Assembly: GCA_963556195.1 (NCBI GenBank)
Contig: OY744523.1
Coordinates: forward strand, 77,135,445-77,199,444
Direction of reading: 5' to 3'
DNA: 64,000 nucleotides
Origin: Sepiola atlantica
Taxonomy: Eukaryota; Mollusca; Cephalopoda; Sepiida; Sepiolidae
Shown here piece after piece: positions 36,920 to 48,484 of the stretch. How positions within the stretch are numbered: the first letter of the stretch is position 1; every line of letters begins with the position of its first letter. The notes beneath the pieces are model-generated. The model worked only from the letters and a program-made list of their open reading frames with translations, was not told the origin of the DNA and did no database searches. A program made the position numbers and the translations under genes.

Positions 36920-37514
36920 AAATCGAGGGAGGCGCGATAGCGCTCTATCCCTTAATAGACTTCAAAAACGACTTATGCTAGAAATCTCATTTCTTTGATC
37001 AGTCATAACTCAAAAAACAATAAACCAAATTATTTAAAACTTTGCACAAAATTTTCATTTGATAGGTTAAAATAGATAGAGCTACTGTAGTGATAAGTTT
37101 GTATAATATTTTAATAGTGTGTAAAATTTCAGCATCATTAGTCAAGGCAACCCAGAGATCCAGACAGGTCAGGAGTGATTTTGTGTTATCCGTGTGTACG
37201 TACCTACGTGTGTGCCACCCTGTGTCTCATCAACTATTTGATGGATTCAGCTGATTTTTGGCAGATATAGAGGTTCTAGGGTCTAGTTGATGGCATTTAA
37301 ATTTCAATTTACCATATATCCTAGTTTTCCAGAAAATTCCAAAAAACCTTATTATCTAACGTATTTATGTAGTAATCTGATAAAAATGCTGAGTCACTGA
37401 AAACGTCCCATAATCCCTTGCCGGATGTACCCGGTTTTGCCCTAAATTCTGTCCGGTTGCATCAGTCATACCATAACTTCAGTTCGGATGTATCAATAAC
37501 ATCATAGGAAGGCT
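36920..37514. other. probable dispersed repeat next to the 180-bp satellite
   Basis: Near 37071-37117 this sequence shares about 45 bp (GATAGAGCTACTGTAGTGAT and the following AAGTTTGTATAATATTTTA) with the satellite monomer that starts at 37515. The rest (GTGTGTGCCACCCTGTGTCT block near 37210) looks like a dispersed repeat, but I cannot name it. It may be the source of part of the satellite unit. Confidence 0.45.
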
Positions 37515-38880
37515 ACGATTTTAGTAGTGCTCTGGATGCCTCCTTGATTTTCTAAGTACTTGGCGTTGTCCAGGAGAAAAGTGCTCAATATCCTAAATAG
37601 AGCTACTATAGTGATAAGTTTGTATAATATTTTAACACTATCTACGTTTCACTTCAGTGCACATGGAAATGAAGGGAAATAAGTTAGTGATTTTAGTAAT
37701 GTTCTAGATGCCTCCTTGATTTTCTAAGTACTCGGCGTTGTCCATGGGAAAAGTGCTCAATATCCTAGATAGAGCTACTGTAGTGATAAGTTTGTATAAT
37801 ATTTTAACGCCATCTACGTTTCTCTTCAGACTATTGTGCACATGGAAATGAAGAGAAATCAGTAAGAGTGAGTTTAGTAGTGCTCTGGATGCCTCCTTGA
37901 TTTTCTAAGTACTTGGCGTTGTCCGGGAGAAAAGTGCTCAATATCCTAGATAGAGCTACTGTAGTGATATGTTTGGATAATATTTTAACCCAATCTACGT
38001 TTCTCTTCAGACTATTGTGTACATGGAAATGAGGAGAAAATAGTAAGAGTTATTTTAGTAGTGCTCGGGATGCGTCCTTTATTTTCTAAGTACTCGGCGT
38101 TGTCCAGGAGAAAAGTGCTCAATATCCTAGATAAAGCTACTGTAGTGATATGTTTGGATAATATTTTAACGCCATCTACGTTTCTCTTCGGACTATTGTG
38201 CACATGTAAATAAGGGGAAATCAGTAAGAGTGATTTTAGTAGTGCTCTGGATGCCTCCTTGATTTTCTAAGTACTCGACGTTGTCCGGGAGAAACGTGTT
38301 CAATATCCTAGATAGAGCTACTGTAGTGATAAGTTTGTATAATATTTTAACGCCATCTACGTTTCTCTTCAGACTATTGTACACATAGATATGAGGGGGA
38401 ATTAGTAAGATTGATTTTGGTAGTGCTCTGGATGCTTCCTTTGATTTTTTAAGTACTCGGCGTAGTCCGGGAGAAAAGTGCTCAATATCCTAGATAGAGC
38501 TGCTGTAGTCATAGATTTGTATGATATTTTAACACGATTTATGCTTCTATTCGGAATATTTTGCAGATGAACAGGAGGGGAATCAGTAAGAGTGATTTTA
38601 GTAGTGCTCTGGATGCCTCTTTAATTTTTGAAGTACTTAGCGTTGTCAGGGAGAATAGTGCTCAATATCCTAGATAGAGCTATCTAGTGATAAATTTGTA
38701 TAATATTTTAACAGCATATACGCTTCTTTTCAGGCTATTGTGCAGATGAAAAGGAGGAGGAATCAGTAAGAGTGATATTAATAGTGCACTAGATGCCTCC
38801 TTGATTTTCGAAGTACTCGGCGTTGTCCGGGAGAAAAGTGATCAATGTCCTAGATAGAGCTACTCTGCAGATGAAAAGGA
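37515..38880. repeat. 180-bp satellite, about 7.5 units
   Basis: GTGCTCTGGATGCCTCCTTG recurs near 37530, 37703, 37882, 38063, 38245, 38425, 38605 and 38781, a period of about 180 bp. Each unit also carries CTCGGCGTTGTCCGGGAGAA and GATAGAGCTACTGTAGTGAT. Units are 80-95% alike by eye. Because 180 is a multiple of three, the minus strand shows similar 63-codon frames in adjacent units (38012-38203, 38193-38384); I regard these as repeat phase, not genes. Confidence 0.95.
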
Positions 38881-38884
38881 GGGG

Positions 38885-39165
38885 TGATCAGTAAGGGGGT
38901 GCTTCTGGTGCTTCTACAATATAGACCCCGGAGGCTTGTGCAGAATAGGGGCCATGGGTGTTTATGCAATGTAGGGGCCAGGAATGCTTCTACAGTATAG
39001 GACCCAGCACCAGGGGTGTTTCTACAATATAGGACCCGGAGGCTTCTGCAGTATAGGAACCAGGGGTGGTTCTACAGTATAAGACCCAGCAATATAGTAC
39101 ACAGAGGTTTCTTCAGAATAGGGACCATGGGTGCTTTTGCAGTATAGGGACCAGGGATGCTTCTA
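38885..39165. repeat. irregular short tandem repeat (GTGCTTCTACAGTATAGGACC type)
   Basis: Eight or more imperfect units of about 30 bp combine a GGTGCTTCT(A/G)CA block with GTATAGG(A/G)(A/C)CCA. It follows directly after the 180-bp satellite. Confidence 0.85.
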
Positions 39166-39330
39166 ATATTTATATGTATGGGGAGGATGAAACAAATTTT
39201 TTTGGGGGGTGGGGGTAAATTTTTTTTTGCTTTTTTAAATTAAAAATATTTCTATCTATGGGGGATGTTAAATTCATTTTTTTTTGGGGGGGGGGGGTCA
39301 TTAAAAATATTCCTATGTATAGGGGAGGAT
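39166..39330. repeat. three G/T-rich tandem units
   Basis: Approximately three units of TATGTATGGGGAGGAT-like sequence plus poly-T and poly-G runs. G runs of six and five occur near 39202-39214 and a run of about 12 near 39287-39298. Confidence 0.75.
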
Positions 39331-39724
39331 ACAAGAAAAATTCCAACTAGTAAAATACATAGCCCTGTTGTGCTCGTATACCCTTAATGACAATAAAAGT
39401 GTAAAAATTTGGGAATTTCTTTGCTTTTGTAAATTTAGTGTTTAGTGTATATGAATGTTCATCTTAACCCTATTAAGGGTATATGATTGCAGTATACTGG
39501 CATTTTCATGGAATAATATTATACTTACAACCAGGTTGTTAATAAAGATAAAACAAATATAACTCATGCTTTAGAAAAATATAATAATTGTACTAAACCG
39601 TCTTCATAAGTAATCAAACTGTGTACATTCCGTTAATCATGTCCAATCCTCTCATATATTCTTCATGATTAACCCTTATCCTCGTGTGACTGTAGTCATT
39701 GACAAGTGATGACTCATTAGTAAA

Positions 39725-39726
<2 letters not shown>
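39331..39726. other. unassigned sequence
   Basis: No gene or element recognised. Confidence 0.5.

Positions 39727-39777
<51 letters not shown>
39727..39777. repeat. (TA)n microsatellite
   Basis: A pure TA run of about 50 bp. Confidence 0.96.
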
Positions 39778-39779
<2 letters not shown>

Positions 39780-42700
39780 TCTTTCTTTATTTGCTGTTTT
39801 TGCACGTTTACGATGTTATTTAATATATAGTTTGAAATTTCGTAACCGGGTGCCTTAAGTTTAATGTCGGGTAAAGAGGGCCAAAAGTTAGTTTGTGTCT
39901 CTGTTTGCTTGCCTCCTTCGATAGTAGAATTAGACACATGGTCGGTTTTTAATGTGACGAAAATCAAGCTCATTCAAAAGGGACACTCTGGATTGGGGAA
40001 AAAATTAAAATTGCCTCAGTCTAAAATAATTTCTCCTTCACACACCTAAAACAGAATAGTTGGAGTGTAGTATCAGCATAGATACTACACGTTGGTCCTA
40101 GCCAAAATGCCAAAGAACTGTATTTCTCCTTTTTCTATTCATTGTTTGCTCACCAACCCTTATCTGTTCATTTTATAAGCTAAACTCCAACGTTTAGTAT
40201 GATTACTCATGTCTCCTTATATTTTTATCATCGAATTGGTTTAGGATATCAACTCTTGATGTATTACACATTGTTAGAATAAGATGTTCGCTGTTCAATT
40301 CCTCTAAAACATCCGATCAATCTAGTCTGCAACAAGGCTATTCAATATTTTACATCAGATAGACAGATATATGCAAATAAGTTGTATAGAAAGTGTTATG
40401 ATGTGTATGATTGTCCTATATTGCGCTCAGGATAGTATCATTCCCTGACTTTGTCTACGTCAAATATTTCGATTGGTCAACCTCAATGATGTCTTAAATT
40501 GTTTCACTGTGGGTTAGGGTTAGGTTTAAGGTTATGGTTCTTTGTTGATCTCACACTCTATTTAAATTGATATTCTTTTTAGGGTCAAATATTTTCAGTA
40601 CTCATTTCTTTGCAAAGAGTTAACTTGTCCGAAGCTTTTTCGTATTTTGTCAATGTGAACTCAGCATATTGTTCAACTTTGACAAATTGTTTGATTAACA
40701 AATTACCGCAGTTGGAAGCATTATGTAAAACATTACAAATCTCAAGACGGATATCACTTCGTTTTTATTTGGATTTTGTGTCTAAACACTTTATCTGTTG
40801 AAACTTCTTTCTTTGAAAGCTAATGAAATAAAAGTAGTTGTATATTTAAAGATGTACAACTACAATAGAAACTTGATAAACCACCCCAAAAAATACACTG
40901 AAAAAAGTTAGTAATTGAATTCAAGTATTACAAATAACATGGAGTATAATTGCTTTTTATTACTTAATCAACAGATGTGTAAAATATAATTGATGCATTG
41001 TAAAATATAGAGAGAATGTCGTTTGGCAGATTAATATTTGATACGATAAATGCATAATATTACAAACATTGAAATGGAGTAAAAGAAAATAAGATAAATA
41101 TAATCTTAGAAATATAACAAGCGACATTAATTTCATTCGATTTAATACTGTTTAATCGTTAATTGGCAGATACTAACAATGAAAATACAATCATGCTAAT
41201 GAATCAAGGCGTTACATAAAGGATAATCCTTTTCAGTAATAGGTTTAATTGTAGACCTGGCTTAATTACTAGTCGAAAATATGTCACCACAGTTAAGATC
41301 GCAAATTAATGAATTGAATATCTCAAAGGATGAATTGATGCTGACACATTTCAGTGATTAAAGTATTATCATTTGTTTGACAAACGAACATCTTATTAGC
41401 GTTTTTTGAAATGTTCATAGAACTATTCATCAAAATTTATTCAAAATATGTTGGAGCAAAACTGAATAACGACACAGCAAAACATTATCACAGAACTGGT
41501 GGGACAATATACGTAGTGATCACGGGTATATTCCGGGGTGGGGGAGTGCTGCATTCATTATGATTAGTTGCTCTGTCAATAGCTCACGTTGTAAAATTTA
41601 AATCCGCAAAACTGTGATATTGCGTCAGCGATCTGGAACTTAGAGGTTGGGGCAAACGTCTTTTGGTATTATTTTTCTGCTTTCTCAGAGAAAGTGTTGT
41701 CTGGATTCCAAAGACGAAGAATGGATGAGTCTGCAAGCTGAAAGAATTAACTGAACAAGAACTGAACGAGACATTTGTGTCTCAGAAATATAATTTATTT
41801 TTTAAATTTCATATTATGAGCCAAGCGCTGCTACATGATTTATTCGCAACTAAGCTAGACTGCTGTATTCGACACGTATCTGTTGTATTCGCTGGCAGCT
41901 GAAAAACTGAATTCTAAGCTCCAAAAGGCTCATTCCTCAAAAATACAACCCACGTCATTTAACATCCTGAGGCACAAGCCGGGTGTTCAACCTTTCAGAG
42001 TTTTATATCAAACCCCAGGAAAACTGTCAATGCAGCAAGTATAGTGGGTTCACCTGCGTTGACTTTGATACACGTGCCACCCTTGGTTATTTCAAAACAG
42101 GGCAGACGTTTTCTCATTCATTGTGCCACAAAGTGATATTTGAATATGTGCAAGATTTGATTGCTGAAAGTAACACATGATGTGTAGCACGTGACAAAGA
42201 ATACCAGGGAGTCCTTGTGGCTTTCAATGGAATCAGATGAGATATGGAAAAAATGAAATTTGTCATAAATGGCACAATATATGCATATATTTTTATGATT
42301 TTGCATTTTAGAGGTAATATCTAATTTAAATGCTTGTATGATAGCTTTAATTATCAGGAAAGGCAATTAAACGGCATATCTAATTTCAGTTATCTTGACT
42401 AAATGCTAGTTTCCACCGAAGGTGTTTATGTAGTCTTGTAGTTATTTATTATGTTCAATCATTTTTAAATAGGAACCAACCACCATCAATTATCTAAGAC
42501 AACCTGAATTCTACATAAAAAAGAGGTTTATTATCTTTTTGAAGTGTGAAATGTTCAAATAAAATCATATCTTTGAAGTTAAAAATGTATAAAAGCATGT
42601 TGAAAAGTAAGGCAGGACTTCATGGTTTGAACTAAACAAAAATAGCTTTAATTTCGAGGAAATGTAAACCAAGTTGTGTAAATTTAGATAGCTAACAGGA

Positions 42701-43595
42701 TAAAGAAAGGCAAATTTTTGGAGAAGTTTTCAAACAAAACCGAAAATATGACTTGGCTTTTGGAGCTGAGAAATATTTGGGGGTAGGAAAAATAGAAACA
42801 GCCTTAAATATGTGATAAGTGAAAAGAAAAAAACACGTTGAAAAGAGAAATACTCGTTTATATTATGTTTGTTAAGAAAATAAAAAAGTAGGTCCTGTAA
42901 TATAAATATAAAACATCTGTTTAAAAAAGAAAAAGCACAAGTCTTTAGAATTAAAAAAACAGATACTCTTATTCTTATATTAAACAAACATAAATGCATT
43001 AGGAAATAATTATCGTACATATTTTTTTTTATAATTACATTAGTAAATCAACACAGGAAGTAAGAAAAAAGAAAGATAAGTAAAAGGGGCAGATACTGAA
43101 ACGGAGCGAAAGTGTACAGATGTGGGTGGTCTCGCCGCTCTATCAAGCACAGAAATTACATTTTGAGCGTGTTTCTCCCTCAGTATCTGTATATGTTCTT
43201 ATGCGAATTATACAAACCAAATGTGCTTTACGAACTTGTAAAATGTTACTGAACTCTTTATACAATGACATGTTTACTTATGATTCAAGGTTTATCATAT
43301 TATTACCCATCGTAACTCATCTTAAACCTCAGCTACCTAGTGATCATACCCACTCATAGCAAAGGCTTCAGGAATCAACTCCTGTGACGGAACTGGACCA
43401 ATGTATATCAACGCTTCCCTTTCCGATGTGGAGAGATGAGGTGTGCTGCATAGGTGACAGCTTGCCTTCTATTAAGAAGCTTTTGTAGAAGAACCATGCC
43501 AAATGTGTGATTTTCTTTCGATGAATATAACCTCATCTACATACACACAATACATACACATGTTAATTTTTCATCAATTATATCTCGATTTAGGT
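39778..43595. other. long unassigned, repeat-poor stretch
   Basis: About 3.8 kb, the least repetitive part of the window. Short open frames (for example 40610-40801, 41983-42180, 42730-43020 minus, 43120-43359) have no domain that I recognise and no consistent frame continuation. A perfect 10-bp hairpin lies at 40065-40090. If a host exon or conserved non-coding element exists in this window, this is the best place to look. Confidence 0.4.
40065..40090. repeat. perfect 10-bp hairpin
   Basis: GTGTAGTATC at 40065-40074 and GATACTACAC at 40081-40090 with a six-base loop. Confidence 0.85.
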
Positions 43596-43644
<49 letters not shown>

Positions 43645-43648
43645 AGAG

Positions 43649-43700
<52 letters not shown>
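43596..43700. repeat. (TA)n(GA)n(GATA)n compound microsatellite
   Basis: TA to 43620, GA to about 43642, then GATA repeats to about 43700. It lies about 35 bp downstream, on the minus strand, of a hammerhead-like motif. Confidence 0.96.
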
Positions 43701-43702
<2 letters not shown>

Positions 43703-43734
43703 AATTACATAAAAGATATTATAGCCTTACGTCA

Positions 43735-43779
43735 ATCAACCAACGTTTCAATGCGTATTACCGCATCTTATCAAAGGCA
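43735..43779 (-). ncRNA. hammerhead-like ribozyme motif, partly decayed
   Basis: On the minus strand: TTGATAAG (core expected CTGATGAG), a 5-bp stem II (ATGCG/CGCAT) with loop GTAATA, then TGAAACGTT. The last block gives GAA, the palindromic stem III ACGT and cleavage base T. The GCC before and GGT after could form the inner part of stem I. Two core bases deviate, so activity is doubtful. The downstream neighbour is the compound microsatellite at 43596-43700. Confidence 0.5.
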
Positions 43780-43900
43780 GTTCTTATACAAACCGACAAA
43801 TATAAATATATACATAATCATACCCCTTCGTCTAGATGCGTACACACAAATACATAAATATGCACATATATACGTACTCCTTAATACATACGTGTATATA

Positions 43901-44968
43901 CAAGGGGCGTTCAATAAGTAATGCCCCTGACCGACTTTCAGTTGTCTGATCTAGATGAAATCTTGCATGTGTGAGGATTTATACCTATATGGGTTATCTT
44001 GCAAAATCCAGCTCTGAACTAATTGTGGTTTTTGATTTACATGTGTTTGAACTGAGTCAGGTGTGAAATGGAGCAAGTAGAGTGTCACGCAGTGATCCGG
44101 ATTTTTTATTTGAAAGGACGCACACCAAAGGAGACTTTTGATGAAATGAAAGAAACTCATGGTGATGATGTCCCCATCATATGACCTTGTAAAACGCTGG
44201 CATTGTGAATTCAAACATGGCTGGAAGTCTGTGGAAACAGCTCCCAGACCTGGTTGTCCCTCTTCTGCCATTGATGAGGCATCTGTCCGTCAAGTTGAGG
44301 CTGCCATTTTGGAAGATCGACGCATTACTATTCGCCAAATAGCCCAATACGTCAAGATTAGTACAGAGTCTGTCGAAACTATCATTCATGACCATTTGCA
44401 TATTCATAAGGTGTCTGCCAGATGGATTCCCAGGTTGCTCACACCTTTCCAGAAGCAAGAACGTGTTGAGTGCCCGAGATTAAATTTGTAGATGTGCCAA
44501 CAAGATGAGTCAAAGTTTTTCAAAAGACTGATTACACTGGATGAAACTTGGGTCCATCACTATGATCCAGAGACCAAAGCTCAGTCAATGCAGTCGAAGC
44601 ACTTGGACTCATCACCTCCAAAGAAGGCAAGAGTGCAGCCCTCCGCTGGCAAGGTCATGCTCACAGTCTTCTGAGACCAGGACGGAGTAGTGATGACAGA
44701 TTTCCTGGCAATGGGTAACACAATTACATGAGCCTATTACGCTTCACTTTTGATGAAATTAAGAGAAGCTATCAAAATCAAACGGCGGGGCAAGAATAGC
44801 AAAGGTACCTTCTTCCTGCAGGACAATGCTCCGGTCCACAACTCACATGTCACCAGATCAGAAGCACGGGCGTGTGGCTATGAAATTCTCCCCCATCCCC
44901 TTACTCTCCTGACCTTCATCTCTTCTCAATCGTGAAGTTGTTTTTGAAAGGAAAGCGTTTCTCAGATG
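43901..44968 (+). pseudogene. mariner transposase pseudogene with 5' TIR, 3' truncated
   Basis: The element starts after a TA dinucleotide (43899-43900) with a CAAGGGGCGTTCAATAAGTA terminal repeat. The reading frame starts at ATG 44068 (MEQVECHAVIRIFYLKGRTP...), shifts near 44175, and continues with the paired helix-turn-helix region (WHCEFKHGW; RRITIRQIAQYVKIS) to 44488. There it meets a stop. The catalytic region follows: ITLDETWVHHYDPETK near 44530-44577 (first Asp) and FLQDNAPVHNSH near 44812-44850 (second Asp). In PYSPDLHLF near 44897-44923 the APSD stretch holding the third catalytic Asp is missing. At least three stops or frameshifts are present. The 3' TIR is lost into a TA tract at about 44970. 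Confidence 0.88.
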
Positions 44969-45050
44969 ATATATATATTAATATATATATGTGTGTGTGT
45001 GTGTGTGTAGAGTAGAGGGTAGTGCGATTCCAACGAGAGAAAAATGTATA
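44969..45050. repeat. TA- and TG-rich microsatellite
   Basis: Short TA repeats followed by a (TG)n run to about 45008, at the truncated end of the mariner copy. Confidence 0.85.
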
Positions 45051-45199
45051 TTTTTTAAGAAGTGAGGCTACCAACATTTATAAATGTTTAAAAACTTTAT
45101 TTAATTGTTTATCATGTGATTAGTTTATAATAAACACTTTCTAAAAAAGTGTTTTTTTTTTAATTTATAAATGTTGGTAACCTCCCCTCTTTAAAAAAA
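45051..45199. mobile_element. 149-bp foldback element
   Basis: Left arm 45051-45086 and right arm 45163-45199 are inverted copies of about 36 bp (inner part CCAACATTTATAAAT) with a few mismatches. The interior includes a second small hairpin (AACACTTT...AAAGTGTT, about 45133-45153). It has the size and form of a small hairpin MITE; target duplications are obscured by A/T runs. Confidence 0.65.
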
Positions 45200-45470
45200 C
45201 ATATAGATATATAAACACATATAGTAATATATACAAACATATAGATATATAAACACATATAGTAATATATACAAACATATAGATATATAAACACATATAG
45301 TAATATATACAAACATATAGATATATAAACACATATAGTAATATATACAAACATATAGATATATAAACACATATAGTAATATATACAAACATATAGATAT
45401 ATACACACATATAGTAATATATACAAACATATAGATATATAAACACATATAGTAATATATACAAACCATA
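45199..45470. repeat. 38-bp minisatellite, about seven units
   Basis: Units of 38 bp (ACATATAGATATATAAACAC then ATATAGTAATATATACAA), almost identical. It begins at the outer edge of the foldback element. The long minus-strand frames through it are Tyr/Ile/Cys low-complexity artefacts. Confidence 0.96.
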
Positions 45471-45935
45471 CACAAGTCTTTATGTACACACATGGAGACA
45501 TGCAAACTTACATAATATATCAACAATAATACAAACGATTATTACTTCGACTCGATAAAATACGAATTCTCCAGATCTGTGGGGTTAAGTGGAAGTCATT
45601 AAGTACGTATACTTTGTTGTGTTTACAATTGATGAAGATTTAAGATTTATTTTATAGAAAACTACTATTAATTGTAAATACATTTCAACAATTGTACGGA
45701 CTGATATTTATATACACTTAGATATTAAGGCGTAGGTATGTGTTCGTATATCTGTGAGTGTGTTTATATGTATGTATATTTGTGTATGCGTCCAGACAAC
45801 GGTGTATAAGTATGTATGTATTTATATTAGTCGTTTTGCATATTTTATGTAGGTACATATATGTATGTACGTACATATGATCGTCAGTGTGGGATTTTGT
45901 GTCAAGTTAGGTTTACATTGATCCTGTTTTAAATT
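45471..45935. other. unassigned sequence
   Basis: No gene recognised; short TATG repeats near 45740-45860. Confidence 0.5.
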
Positions 45936-46330
45936 TGTCATCATCATAATCATCATCATCATCATCAACCGGTTTATTTGTTGAATCAGGCCACAATTAA
46001 TCCTCTGATGAGGGTGGGGCCTGATTGTCTAGTCTCGAAATCTAAGTCTTCCTCTCCACTCCTGTCTTTGGCAAGGCTTGATGGAATCCATAGGCCCTGA
46101 AGATCCACGCATCCTGGGATCCACGAAGCCCAAGACATTACCAGCAGCATTAGTGCTACTGGCACTGCCTTTCTTTTTTCCTGCTGTATTTCGACTAGAC
46201 ATTGTATTTAAGGCAATTTTACGGCTGGGTGCCTATCCTTTACCAACTTGAACACTTTTGGCAGTCCAAGACCTTTACCGTTCCCATCTAACTAGGGCTG
46301 ATGTCGTTTCCACTTAAGCATGTACAAATG
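45936..46330 (-). mobile_element. LINE 3' end with (GAT)n tail
   Basis: On the minus strand the segment ends ...CAACAAATAAACCGGTT followed by imperfect GAT repeats (plus-strand ATC repeats 45939-45966). This is the same kind of end as the RTE-like LINE at 7329-8560. Upstream, partial frames read like FVDPRMRGSSGP and QEWRGR, which resemble the degenerate C-terminal region of cephalopod-type LINEs. It is strongly 5'-truncated, with no reverse transcriptase motif visible. Confidence 0.6.
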
Positions 46331-47750
46331 TCATACATTACCAGTGAGTTGCTTATCAAGATGTTGTTGGTGAAGTATAAAACAAGAATTCCACTTGTAT
46401 GAACAAAATAGTGACACATAAGTGAAGTAGACGTGCCCGAAATGTCGTTAAATATTTTTTTTTTTTTTTACCTGGCGAAAGAAGGAAAACAACGCTTCTG
46501 TTGAATTAATCAAAATAAAAAATCCTTTTGAAATATACTCGTGCGATGGTCGCGAGTAACAAAAAAAACGTCCTTCTCTGCCGATCGGGTGTTTTTTAAA
46601 ATATATTTTTTAATTTTTTAATTTTAACTTTCATCTCATTATTAATTTTATTTATATATTAGTGGTAACATATTTTTTGTTTCAGTTACTTCAGTCGAAG
46701 TTCTCAGAAATCAAAGGACCCTTTCCTGGGGCTAATACCTGATCTCTATATGAGACAGGTAGACATTTTTATATTCCATTAAAGTTCTCCGTTACCTGTC
46801 AAACATTGAGTTAGTAAAGAAGTTAAGAAGATTAAATATCCTCTCCCGAATTGACCAGTTAGTATATATATCTTTCATTTGATCTATTGGTCTTACCGGA
46901 GTGCAGGACAAGAATTCATTTAGTCTGATGGAGTATCCAGCTAAGTGATGTTACTTGAGGTAACATTACTTGGAGAAGGTGAACCATTCCCCGTGTGAGC
47001 CAATGTATAGCCGTGTCGAGAGAATCATATTTGGCCTGCGAATACAATGTTATTTTGAAATTTGGTCATGGTTTACTTATAGGGTTAAGTATCCTCATAT
47101 CAGGTTGTCCTGACAAACCCTTGTACAGAGAGACCGAAGACACTCAAGACTGGTGTCTAGTAGGTAATTCAAACTCATGTGGGCATTTGTAAAGCCCAAA
47201 ACGTAATCGAAATAAGACATTTTATACAAATGTTCTGATATATTTTATTATATTTTTATATACATTGTATTTGTCTGTTTAGCTGCCGTATTTTTCATTG
47301 CTCATCTCTGTGTGTGTGTGTGTGTTTATAAGAAACGCTAACTTGAGTGTGTGCTTGTTACAATACGCGTGTTATGCGTGTGTAGGTGTGTGTATACTGA
47401 TACGGGAGGTGAAATTTTGTGCGTGTGTATTATGTCGAACCCGACCCGATAAATAATATCACACCGTCTGGCCGAATTTCATTTAAAATTAAAGAAAGAA
47501 ACAAGAAAGAAAGAAAAGAGAAAATATATATATTTCAAATCTAATGAAAAGAACATTTTATGCAGTTTAAATTGTATTTTATTAGTTAATTACATGTTCA
47601 GTTTCAGAAGAAAATATTTTTTCATTTTATTTTCTAGAGCCATAGAGAAAAATTTGACCCGAAGAGATTTGGTTATTTATAGCTCTGACCAAGATATGTC
47701 TGCAAATGTGTAACCGAATAATGTTAGTAATGATGAATAAAAATGTATAC

Positions 47751-47752
<2 letters not shown>
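46331..47752. other. unassigned sequence
   Basis: About 1.4 kb. Contains poly-T (46458-46471), a short (TG)n at 47308-47324 and a 65-codon frame at 46995-47192 with no recognised domain. Confidence 0.45.

Positions 47753-47821
<69 letters not shown>
47753..47821. repeat. (TA)n microsatellite
   Basis: A TA run of about 68 bp, left outer border of the 47827-48392 element. Confidence 0.97.
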
Positions 47822-47823
<2 letters not shown>

Positions 47824-47826
47824 ATG

Positions 47827-48392
47827 CATGTTTGATTAAACAACAGGGACAATTCCTGTTTGTTTCTTTTTTATCCATCTTTTCATGTTGATGATCTAAT
47901 GTTCTGTTCGAGTGTGAACAGGAACTTGCCAAAACTGATAACGTTTTCGACTCCCATGAGTCTTCTTCAGACAGGATTAATGAAAACTAATACTGGTGAA
48001 TTTATTGAGAAATTCGATTATTTCTTTTTTATTATTTATTAAAGGCATTTCAGTATGCCTTCTCTCTCCTCATATCGAGCTTGATTGATGGTGGGTTTCT
48101 TTGCTCGAATTAGTAATGCTTCAATTATGGGGAGGCGCAGGTTGCAATGTGAGTCCCTGATTTTTTTTTTTTGGGGGGGGGGGTCGTGTTCTACTAAGTG
48201 TTGGGAAATAGAGCTATGGGGGGGGAGATGAGGTGACGTGTAAAGCGACGAGAGATACTAGTCCTAGTCATATCAATATATGTGTTGTTTTGAGAGACAC
48301 ATTCACCCATTGGGCATTTAGTTTGTCAACATGAAAAAGATGGATCAAAAACGAAACAAACCGGAATTGTCCCTGTTGTTTAATCAAACATG
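47827..48392. mobile_element. TIR element flanked by (TA)n, carrying a hammerhead motif
   Basis: Inverted terminal arms of about 66 bp: 47827-47892 and 48326-48392. They are about 94% alike and include TTTGATTAAACAACAGGGAC. Both outer sides run into long TA tracts within 5-26 bp. The interior of about 430 bp has poly-T/poly-G runs (48163-48183) but no coding frame. A hammerhead motif with an intact catalytic core lies on the minus strand near the left arm. This is a non-autonomous element, probably of the Penelope/retrozyme kind. Confidence 0.7.
47935..47975 (-). ncRNA. hammerhead ribozyme motif, intact core
   Basis: Minus strand: CTGAAGA (47970-47964), matching CUGANGA; a 5-bp perfect stem II GACTC/GAGTC with loop ATGG (47962-47949); then GAAAACGTTA. 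The last block supplies GAA, a palindromic AACGTT stem III and an A at the cleavage position. Stem I is weak (CTG/CAG with a bulge). All invariant core bases are present. The tiny palindromic stem III implies cleavage as a dimer, as proposed for hammerheads in Penelope-like elements. Confidence 0.65.
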
Positions 48393-48416
48393 TCTCAATG
48401 AAAACATGCTACCGAA

Positions 48417-48417
<1 letters not shown>

Positions 48418-48482
<65 letters not shown>
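48418..48482. repeat. (TA)n microsatellite
   Basis: A TA run of about 64 bp, right outer border of the 47827-48392 element and left border of the next inverted repeat. Confidence 0.97.

Positions 48483-48484
<2 letters not shown>

Noticed and set aside
38012..38384. Two similar 63-codon minus-strand frames as a small gene family
   Set aside because: They are the same phase of adjacent 180-bp satellite units; the unit length is a multiple of three.
44177..44458. Minus-strand frames over the mariner copy (also 43951-44271)
   Set aside because: They are antisense shadows of the plus-strand transposase, which has the recognisable motifs.
45160..45526. Three minus-strand frames of more than 100 codons
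   Set aside because: They are phases of the 38-bp minisatellite (Tyr/Ile/Cys-rich), not a membrane protein.
46000..46045. CTGATGAG ... CTCGAAAT as a hammerhead core on the plus strand
   Set aside because: The only pairing between the two halves is three base pairs around a loop of more than 20 bases, and the segment belongs to a LINE 3' tail read on the other strand.
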